A stretch of 7,459 nt of DNA from DASZZV01 sp035544835 (GTDB taxonomy: Bacteria > Acidobacteriota > Thermoanaerobaculia > Gp7-AA8), in assembly GCA_035544835.1 (NCBI GenBank), contig DASZZV010000434.1, positions 1 through 7,459 on the forward strand, read 5' to 3'. The translations under genes and the position numbers were made by a program. Positions 1 through 5,100 of the stretch are shown piece by piece (the stretch's first letter is position 1; each line of letters starts with the position of its first letter). Under the pieces are notes generated by a model. The model saw only the letters and a program-made list of their open reading frames with translations. It ran no database searches and was not told where the DNA came from.

Positions 1-81
1 GCCCCTGGCAATCGAAAATGTTTGCGAGCACCACGATGGAAGGGCCCCCCGCCCAGATCCCTCGCTGCGGCTCGGGATGAC
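1..81 (-). repeat. Partial GTCATCC-type palindromic element, left edge copy
   Basis: Bases 11-81 match the reverse complement of 7338-7407 at every base except for one extra C in the run near 45-50. The copy ends at 81 in the GGATGAC terminus, and the few bases before 11 also resemble the core of the other copy with small changes. The window edge removes the rest. It holds no coding sequence. The complete copy shows that the element has 38-bp terminal inverted repeats around a short core, so it looks like a non-autonomous, MITE-like dispersed repeat. How it moves cannot be told from the sequence. Confidence 0.85.
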
Positions 82-98
82 ACAGTAGCTTCCTTCGC

Positions 99-140
99 AA
101 CGAGCAACGAGCAACGAGCAACGAATAACGAATAACGAAT
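99..140. repeat. Heptamer tandem repeat, six units
   Basis: There are three exact copies of AACGAGC (99-119) followed directly by three exact copies of AACGAAT (120-140). The block ends 35 bases before the phoU start codon and follows the palindromic element. The two unit types differ at the last two bases and are grouped rather than mixed, which suggests stepwise duplication. A seven-base unit shifts the reading frame at each copy, so it is unlikely to be coding. Slippage could change the copy number and the spacing upstream of phoU. Confidence 0.9.
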
Positions 141-175
141 AAACACTAACTAACCCCCAACACGGACACCACGCC

Positions 176-841
176 ATGCTCAGACACTTCGACCGCGATA
201 TTGAAATCCTCACCGAGATGCTCCTCAGAATGGGAGCGATGGTCGAGGATGCGATCAGTCAATCCATCCGCGCTCTTCTCGAGCGCGATACGACCATGGC
301 CGAGGATCTGATCGCCCGGGACAGTGAGATCGATCAGATGGAATTGGAGATCGACGCGCATACTATCGAGCTCATCGCAAAGATGCAGCCGGCTGCGGTC
401 GATCTGCGGCTGGTCGCGGCGATCATGAAGATTACGCCGGAGCTCGAGCGGATCGCCGATCTGGCGCAGGACGTCTGCGAGCGCGTCATCGAGCTCAATG
501 GTGAGCCGCAGCTGTCGACGGCCGACGTCTCACGTTTGTCGCGAACGGCCCAGGAGATGGTGCGGCTGGCGCTCGATGCCTTCGTCCGCCGTGATGCGCA
601 GCTCGCTCGCACCGTCATCGCCCGGGACGATGAAGTCGACCAGATGATGGAACAGTCTTTCCGCGAGCTGCTCACCTACATGCTCGAGGATCCGCGAAAT
701 ATCTCCCGGGCCATTCGTCTGACTTTCATCGGGAAATACTTCGAGCGGATGGCAGACGGTGCCACGAACATCTGTGAGATGGTCGTTTACCTCGTCGAGG
801 GAAAGGTCATCAAACACGCCGGAGCGCCTCAGCAGCAGTAG
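176..841 (+). CDS. phoU: Phosphate signalling regulator PhoU
   Basis: This encodes a cytoplasmic all-helical protein of 221 residues, the normal size for PhoU. The family links the Pst phosphate transporter to the PhoR kinase and represses the Pho regulon when phosphate is plentiful. Two similar three-helix halves are visible, each with the family's metal-binding E-x-x-x-D signature: ELERIAD (E91, D95) in the first half and YFERMAD (E190, D194) in the second, followed by ATNICE. The motif MQPAAVDLR at residues 70-78 is also typical. The start at 176 gives the expected N-terminus (HFDRDIEIL, then LRMGAMVEDAI); no strong Shine-Dalgarno sequence precedes it. The gene is followed after 14 bases by a PhoB-like regulator and then a PhoR-like kinase, which supports the assignment. 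No pstSCAB genes lie upstream within the window; a repeat element and tandem heptamers are there instead. Confidence 0.95.
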   Translation: MLRHFDRDIEILTEMLLRMGAMVEDAISQSIRALLERDTTMAEDLIARDSEIDQMELEIDAHTIELIAKMQPAAVDLRLVAAIMKITPELERIADLAQDVCERVIELNGEPQLSTADVSRLSRTAQEMVRLALDAFVRRDAQLARTVIARDDEVDQMMEQSFRELLTYMLEDPRNISRAIRLTFIGKYFERMADGATNICEMVVYLVEGKVIKHAGAPQQQ

Positions 842-855
842 CATTGGGCGAAACG

Positions 856-1533
856 ATGGATGCCAAACGTGTTGCACTCGTCGAAGATGATTCCGATCTG
901 GCCTTCTCGGTGCAGCTGAATCTGGAGCGGGAAGGCTACAGGGTCGAGCACTTCGTCAATGGCCAGGAAGGGCTGAACGCCGTCCAGCAGAAGCCCTTCG
1001 ATTTCCTGATTCTCGATCTGAACCTTCCCGACCTCGATGGTTTTACCATCTGTCGGGAGGTCCGGCGCGATCCAACGACGCGACGGCTGCCTATCCTTAT
1101 CCTCACGGCTCGGACATCCGAGCGGGACAAGGTCACCGGTCTGGAGCTTGGCGCGGATGACTATCTGGCCAAGCCATTCAGCATGCGCGAGCTGATGGCA
1201 CGTGTGGCGGCGATTTTCAGGCGCGCTGGTGGCGGTATTGACGACACGCTCAGCTACGCCGACGATCGCCTCACCGTCAACGGGCGAACCCTTCGTGTGG
1301 CCGTGGAAGGAAAGGATGTCAGGCTATCGAAGAAGGAGTTCGAACTGCTCTGGCTTCTCATCAGGAGCAATCCAGCCGTGGTCTCGCGCGACCGCATTCT
1401 CAGCGAGATCTGGAAGATGGCCGACGATGTCGAGACGCGCACGGTCGACGCACACGTGCGAAACCTCCGCAAGAAAATCGGCAAGGATCGCATCTCGACG
1501 ATCATCGGATATGGGTATCGCTTCGAGGCCTAG
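856..1533 (+). CDS. phoB: PhoB-type response regulator, OmpR family
   Basis: This is a DNA-binding response regulator of 225 residues. The receiver domain spans about residues 4-120, with acidic pocket D11-D12, phosphoacceptor D54 in LILDLNLPDLDG, T84, Y103 and K106 (LGADDYLAKPF). An OmpR/PhoB winged-helix domain fills about residues 128-225, with the LSKKEFELLWLL and VDAHVRNLRKKIG stretches and the YGYRFE ending. All residues needed for phosphorylation are present. It should be phosphorylated by the downstream PhoR-like kinase and then bind promoters of phosphate starvation genes. I chose the ATG at 856, which gives MDAKRVALVEDD; an in-frame TTG at 844 would add four residues but has no better ribosome site. 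It probably shares a transcript with phoU. The name phoB rests on the phoU and phoR neighbours, because the sequence alone only fixes the OmpR subfamily. Confidence 0.92.
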   Translation: MDAKRVALVEDDSDLAFSVQLNLEREGYRVEHFVNGQEGLNAVQQKPFDFLILDLNLPDLDGFTICREVRRDPTTRRLPILILTARTSERDKVTGLELGADDYLAKPFSMRELMARVAAIFRRAGGGIDDTLSYADDRLTVNGRTLRVAVEGKDVRLSKKEFELLWLLIRSNPAVVSRDRILSEIWKMADDVETRTVDAHVRNLRKKIGKDRISTIIGYGYRFEA

Positions 1534-1572
1534 ATCAGGAAACAGCTTATATTCACGACCTTGGGAGCGTTT

Positions 1573-1711
1573 GTCATCCTGAGGGAGCACGCGCGAAACA
1601 ATGAACCACTCTAGAGTGAGTGCGACCGAAGGATCTTTGGTGACACTCGCGAGGTCGTCAATGAACACCGTCGTGATGTCACCCGAGATCCTTCGCTTCG
1701 CTCAGGATGAC
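1573..1711. repeat. GTCATCC-type palindromic element between phoB and phoR
   Basis: The element begins with GTCATCCTGAG (1573-1583) and ends with the exact complement CTCAGGATGAC (1701-1711). Inside it, GAAGGATCTTTGGTGACA at 1628-1645 pairs with 1677-1694 at 16 of 18 positions. It could therefore fold into a long imperfect hairpin in DNA or RNA. The left arm carries an interruption at about 1584-1627 that the right arm lacks. It has no credible gene. It shares its end sequence with the repeats at 1-81, 7280 and 7338-7459 but has a different core. It fills most of the 180-base gap between phoB and phoR and ends two bases before the phoR start codon. Confidence 0.88.
1704..1707 (+). promoter_or_regulatory. 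Repeat-derived ribosome binding site of phoR
   Basis: AGGA lies six bases before the ATG at 1714 and is the only Shine-Dalgarno-like sequence there. It belongs to the CTCAGGATGAC terminus of the palindromic repeat. The spacing is good, which supports 1714 as the start codon. If the repeat terminus pairs with its partner at 1573-1583 in the transcript, this site would be hidden. Confidence 0.55.
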
Positions 1712-1713
1712 AA

Positions 1714-3093
1714 ATGCATCCGGTAAGGTTGCTCCTCATCTCCTCGGTTGGCATCGCTGTCCTCGTGGCGCTGCTGTTCGGTTACTTCATTCACGAGCCC
1801 TCCTCGCTTCCGCTCTTTCGGAGTGCGGCCGGAGCAGTGACGCTTTCATCGTTGGTCATGCTCGTTTTTCTTCTCCCGGCACTGGGGATCTATGTCTGGA
1901 GTCTTCGCTCCGCTGCCGCCGTGGACCGGTTGACGGATGGGGTACGCGATGTGTTGCGGGGCGAGACGTCACGCCAGGTCACCGTGAAGCTCTCCTCTGA
2001 TGAGATCCAGGATCTGGCGCGTAGCGTCGATGAAATGCGGCAGCTGATTGTCCGGCAGCAGCAGTCGTTCGAGGAACAGAAAGCACTGCTGTCGGAGATC
2101 GTTGGCGGCCTTCGCGAAGGACTCCTGGCAATCAACGCCAGAAAGCGTGTCATCTTCGCCAATGGGCCGGTCTCGTCGCTGTTTAATCTCGACGGTCCGG
2201 TAGTGGGCCGATCCCTGGTCGAGGTGCTTCGTCATGAGACGTTTCTAACGGCCTTCGATCGTGCGCTGGAGGGGGCCGAGTCGATGGAGCGCGTGTCGGT
2301 GTACGTCGGTGCCGAGGAGCGGCGTATCGAGAGCCGCGTGTTTCCCGTGGGGAAATCGTCCGAGGTGGCGGCCATCGCGCTCTTCATCGACGTCACGCGC
2401 ATCGAGCGACTGGAGACGGTCCGTCGTCACTTCATCTCCGATTTCCTGCACGAGTCGCGAACGCCGCTGGCAGGGCTACGGTCGGCGGTGGAGAGCCTCG
2501 ACGCGCGTCCTCTCGAGCTGGAGGCCGAGAAACAACTGCGGCACATCACGCAGCGACAGCTGGGGCGGCTGGAGAGACTGGTCCGCAGTCTGGCCGAGCT
2601 CAACAGCATCGAGTCGGGGGACGTGATTCTGCAACCGGAAGCAACCGAGCTTGCTCCTCTGCTCGAGGATGTCGTGGCAGAGCTGGATGACGCGCTGAGG
2701 GCGGCCGGGATCCGCGTGAACATCTCGGGCGACGCGACAGCCTTCGTCGATCCGATGCGGACGCATCAGATCTTCATGAACCTCATCGACAACGCCATCA
2801 AGCACGCCGGCACTGATTCGATCGAAGTGTCCGTGACCCAGACTGATGGTGAGGCCATCACCCTCGTGCGCGACTACGGCGTCGGGATTCCACCGGGCGA
2901 GCAGGAGAAGATCTTTCATCGCTTTCATCGAATGGACAAGAGCCGCTCACAGAAGGTCATCGGCACGGGACTCGGGCTCGCGATCACCAAGCACCTGGTG
3001 CTGCAGCACGGCGGCCGCATTTCGGTGGAAAGCGCTGGCAAGGGTGCTGTTTTCGAGGTGCGGCTGCCGAAACGCTCCTCGGGGGTTCCCTGA
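1714..3093 (+). CDS. phoR: PhoR-type sensor histidine kinase
   Basis: This is a membrane-bound sensor kinase of 459 residues. Two hydrophobic segments (about 6-26 and 40-62) enclose only about 13 outside residues, so there is no real extracellular sensor domain, as in PhoR proteins that sense phosphate through Pst and PhoU. A HAMP-like linker (about 66-115) and a PAS-like domain (about 120-230, VGGLREGLLAINARKRVIFAN) follow. The HisKA domain has phosphoacceptor H246 in FLHESRTPLAGL. The ATPase domain shows the N box NLIDNAIKH (356-364), G1 DYGVGIP (387-393), the F box IFHRFHRMDKSRS and G2 GTGLGL (417-422). It should phosphorylate the adjacent regulator. The H box reads HESRTP where HELRTP is usual; all catalytic residues are present. 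The start at 1714 places the first membrane helix close to the N-terminus. The gap of 180 bases after phoB is filled largely by a repeat. Confidence 0.92.
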   Translation: MHPVRLLLISSVGIAVLVALLFGYFIHEPSSLPLFRSAAGAVTLSSLVMLVFLLPALGIYVWSLRSAAAVDRLTDGVRDVLRGETSRQVTVKLSSDEIQDLARSVDEMRQLIVRQQQSFEEQKALLSEIVGGLREGLLAINARKRVIFANGPVSSLFNLDGPVVGRSLVEVLRHETFLTAFDRALEGAESMERVSVYVGAEERRIESRVFPVGKSSEVAAIALFIDVTRIERLETVRRHFISDFLHESRTPLAGLRSAVESLDARPLELEAEKQLRHITQRQLGRLERLVRSLAELNSIESGDVILQPEATELAPLLEDVVAELDDALRAAGIRVNISGDATAFVDPMRTHQIFMNLIDNAIKHAGTDSIEVSVTQTDGEAITLVRDYGVGIPPGEQEKIFHRFHRMDKSRSQKVIGTGLGLAITKHLVLQHGGRISVESAGKGAVFEVRLPKRSSGVP

Positions 3094-3117
3094 AAGCGGA
3101 CCGGGCCTGACGCCCAA

Positions 3118-3138
3118 CGCGCGACGAGGTTTCGCGCG
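3118..3138 (+). terminator. Possible hairpin terminator after phoR
   Basis: CGCGCGA (3118-3124) and TCGCGCG (3132-3138) form a perfect seven-base-pair stem with a seven-base loop, 25 bases after the phoR stop codon. Only a weak T-rich stretch follows (ATGCTCTTTG), so classical intrinsic termination is uncertain. It would end a phoU-phoB-phoR transcript. Confidence 0.35.
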
Positions 3139-3222
3139 ATGCTCTTTGCCCAACGCTTCACGCGGAATTTACCGTGCCCGCAGATCACATTCATGTCCGC
3201 TGGCTACACTGCGCCCACTTTC

Positions 3223-3228
3223 AGGAGG
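3223..3228 (+). promoter_or_regulatory. Strong ribosome binding site for a small secreted ORF
   Basis: AGGAGG lies nine bases before the ATG at 3238. It is the best Shine-Dalgarno match on the plus strand in this window and the main reason to take the short reading frame behind it as a real gene or the start of one. Confidence 0.55.
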
Positions 3229-3237
3229 CGCAGCGAA

Positions 3238-3417
3238 ATGAATTCTCTCAACCCCATCAGGAAAATGCTTTTGAGCGCGGTACTGGTCAGCGCCGCGAGC
3301 ACGATGAGCGCGCAGGTAACCCCCGCCGACCCGACGACATGTATTTCTAACCGGCTTGGATCAAAGGCCGGGCAGGGGCACGGGCACGGGAAAGTCAAAA
3401 CCCAAAGATGGCGGTAG
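3238..3417 (+). pseudogene. Truncated small exported protein, ends in a palindromic repeat
   Basis: The reading frame of 59 residues begins like a secreted protein: a charged start (MNSLNPIRK), a hydrophobic stretch (MLLSAVLVSAAST, about 10-22) and a plausible signal peptidase site near MSA|QV, then TPADPTTC. A strong AGGAGG precedes the ATG. From about residue 43 the frame lies inside the palindromic repeat that starts at 3366, and the rest (GQGHGHGKVKTQRWR) is simply translated repeat. I infer that an exported-protein gene lost its 3' part when the repeat arrived, or that the adjacent DNA was deleted. It could instead be a genuine short secreted peptide that uses the repeat for its stop codon. 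A longer frame starting at 3139 adds residues that do not look like a signal peptide. I do not recognise a family. It lies between phoR and xseA on the same strand. Confidence 0.45.
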
Positions 3418-3491
3418 GAGAGTTGCGATCCGCCGTGCCCGGGTCTTTGGTCTTGACCTTCCCGTGCCCGTGCCCGAGCCCCTGCCCGGCC
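3366..3491. repeat. GC-rich imperfect palindrome upstream of xseA
   Basis: The left arm 3366-3407 and right arm 3445-3491 are imperfect inverted repeats. Both carry the outer GGCCGGGCAGGGG, the CACGGGCACGGGAA tract and the AAAG inner end. The right arm has one extra six-base unit of the CGGGCA type and a few substitutions. The loop is about 37 bases. The family differs from the GTCATCC elements. It overlaps the 3' end of the small exported ORF and stops about 50 bases before the xseA start, so a hairpin in the mRNA could act as a terminator of upstream transcription or affect the xseA leader. Confidence 0.85.
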
Positions 3492-3542
3492 TCTTTCAGG
3501 GGCGGCATGCCGCCTCCCTCCTTTCGTGCTACAAATCTCTGC

Positions 3543-4910
3543 ATGCCCCGCCACGTCTATCAGGTCAGCTCGCTCATCGCCGAGATCAACGAGGTGCTCG
3601 AGCCGTACCGCGACCTTTACGTGGAGGGTGAGGTCACCAATCTGACTCGCGCCGGTTCTGGTCATCTGTACTTCACGATCAAGGATTCGAAGTCCCAGCT
3701 GCATGTAGTGATGTTCGCCATGCAGGGCCGGTCGCTTCGATTCAGGATCGAGAATGGGTTGAAGCTGATCCTTCGTGGACGCCTCAAGATCTACGAGGGG
3801 ACGGGCAAGTTTCAGTTGGTGGCCGACTCTGCTGAGCCGGCCGGAGTCGGAGCACTGCAACTGGCCTTCGAGCAGTTGAAAGCCAGGCTGGCCGCAGAGG
3901 GGCTCTTCGAGCAGAGCCGCAAAAAGGCGATCCCGATGCTGCCGCAGAGAATCGCCATCATCACCAGTCCCACTGGTGCTGCGGTTCGCGACATCCTTCA
4001 TGTTCTGGGGAGACGCTTCGCGGGGCTGAGTATTCAGATCTATCCAGTTCGAGTGCAGGGCGCTTTTGCGGCGAGGGAAGTCACCGAAGCATTGCAACGG
4101 CTCTCCGAGTGGGAGATGCACGACGTCATCCTGATCTGCCGCGGTGGAGGCTCCCTCGAGGACCTGTGGCCGTTCAATGAAGAGTCTGTGGCTCGCGCTG
4201 TCGCCGCCTGCCCTGTTCCGACGATCTCCGGCATCGGTCACGAAACCGACTTCACCATCTGCGACTTTGTCGCCGATCTGCGGGCTCCCACACCGTCAGC
4301 TGCCGCCGAGATCGTGGTTCGGGCGAAAGCGGAGATCGGCGAACAGATCAATCAGGCCGTTCGGAGGATCAGAACAGTTCTCGATCGCTCCGTGAGTCAT
4401 TATCGAAGCGAGCTGCGTCACATCTCATCGGCGGAAGGCCTCGGTCGTTTTCCGAGACGCGTCGAACGACAGCGTGAGCGGTTGCAGCGTCGCCGTGTGG
4501 CGCTGTTCCATCTGCTCGACGGGCAGGCCAAACTGCTGCGCCGGCGCCTGACTCGGCTGAGCGATCCAATCGCGCGATTTCCCGACCGCCTGGCCATCGC
4601 GGCGCGTAAGCAGCATGCCCTGGCTACTCGCGAACGACTCGCCCGCGCGCTGGAGGGGCGGTTGCAGCGAAAACGTCAGGTCTTGCGCTCTGCCGTGGCC
4701 ACCCTGCAGGCAGTCTCGCCGCTATCGGTGCTCTCGCGCGGCTATGCGATCGCCTTCAATCGCCGGCATAAACCGATTCTCGACGCGGGAACGGTCTCCA
4801 TCGGCGACCCGGTCCAGGTTCAGCTCAAGAAGGGCAGCCTGAATTGCACCGTCGATTCGAAGACGATGGGAGTCGAGTCCATCTGGCCGCCGGTAGGGTT
4901 CGAAGAGTAG
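3543..4910 (+). CDS. xseA: Exodeoxyribonuclease VII large subunit
   Basis: XseA is the catalytic large subunit of exonuclease VII, which degrades single-stranded DNA from both ends to oligonucleotides in the cytoplasm and takes part in repair. The product is 455 residues, close to the usual family length. The N-terminal OB fold (about 1-105) has YVEGEVTNL, SGHLYFTIKD and EPAGVGALQLAFEQLKARL. The catalytic domain has ITSPTGAAVRDILHVL, RGGGSLEDLW (200-209), GHETD (232-236) and DFVADLRAPTPSAAAE. A long helical coiled-coil region follows, and the C-terminus has LSRGYA (397-402). I chose the ATG at 3543 because homology begins there (VYQVSSLIAEINEVL). An in-frame ATG at 3507 has a better ribosome site (AGGGG) and would add 12 residues, and a TACAAA -10-like box at 3530-3535 would fit a leaderless start at 3543. 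No xseB small subunit gene follows. Confidence 0.95.
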   Translation: MPRHVYQVSSLIAEINEVLEPYRDLYVEGEVTNLTRAGSGHLYFTIKDSKSQLHVVMFAMQGRSLRFRIENGLKLILRGRLKIYEGTGKFQLVADSAEPAGVGALQLAFEQLKARLAAEGLFEQSRKKAIPMLPQRIAIITSPTGAAVRDILHVLGRRFAGLSIQIYPVRVQGAFAAREVTEALQRLSEWEMHDVILICRGGGSLEDLWPFNEESVARAVAACPVPTISGIGHETDFTICDFVADLRAPTPSAAAEIVVRAKAEIGEQINQAVRRIRTVLDRSVSHYRSELRHISSAEGLGRFPRRVERQRERLQRRRVALFHLLDGQAKLLRRRLTRLSDPIARFPDRLAIAARKQHALATRERLARALEGRLQRKRQVLRSAVATLQAVSPLSVLSRGYAIAFNRRHKPILDAGTVSIGDPVQVQLKKGSLNCTVDSKTMGVESIWPPVGFEE

Positions 4911-4915
4911 GGTAG

Positions 4916-4940
4916 CGCTCGACTCTTGCGAGCGGTTCTT
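4916..4940 (+). terminator. Possible xseA terminator hairpin
   Basis: CGCTCG (4916-4921) and CGAGCG (4929-4934) form a six-base-pair stem with a seven-base loop, beginning five bases after the xseA stop codon. The following GTTCTTGT is only moderately T-rich. The hairpin directly abuts the larger palindrome at 4934-5065, which may itself stop transcription. Confidence 0.4.
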
Positions 4941-5065
4941 GTGTGGCACAGGCACTCTTGCCTGTGTGTCGGCCGTCGAGGCCGACTTCCCTGTGGATCA
5001 TTACAGAAACGCCACGGCTCGACGCCGTGGCACACAGGCAAGAGTGCCTGTGCCACACAAGAACC
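4934..5065. repeat. Perfect 35-bp inverted repeat with nested hairpins
   Basis: Arms 4934-4968 and 5031-5065 are exact reverse complements over 35 bases. The 62 bases between them hold two further perfect hairpins: GTCGGCC/GGCCGAC at 4968-4986 and CCACGGC/GCCGTGG at 5012-5030, each with a five-base loop. Each outer arm can also fold alone, as CACAGGCA and TGCCTGTG flank a CTCT loop at 4947-4966 and mirrored in the right arm. The unit can therefore form a cloverleaf-like structure. It lies between convergent xseA and the EF-G-like gene and presents the same sequence to transcription from either side, so it may work as a bidirectional terminator. It has no coding sequence. Confidence 0.9.
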
Positions 5066-5100
5066 ACTCCCCGAGTGTGAGTGCGGCTGAAATTCCGGCC

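Noticed and set aside
99..140. CRISPR-like array
   Set aside because: The units are seven bases long and directly adjacent with no spacers, so this is a simple tandem repeat.
1540..1560. Promoter for phoR at the TATATT sequence near 1548
   Set aside because: No acceptable -35 box lies at the right distance, so the hexamer alone is too weak to call.
3408..3542. N-terminal extension of XseA starting at 3408
   Set aside because: The residues before 3507 are translated palindrome (a Pro-Cys-Pro-rich run), and XseA homology begins at about 3543.
3204..4241. Long open frame of 345 residues on the minus strand opposite xseA
   Set aside because: It lies across the strongly conserved xseA frame and the palindrome, has no recognisable domain or ribosome site, and is explained by GC-rich codon use.
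4968..5030. tRNA gene suggested by the cloverleaf-like folding between the 35-base arms
   Set aside because: The hairpins have five-base loops with no tRNA-conserved bases, no CCA-compatible acceptor stem and no T-loop motif.
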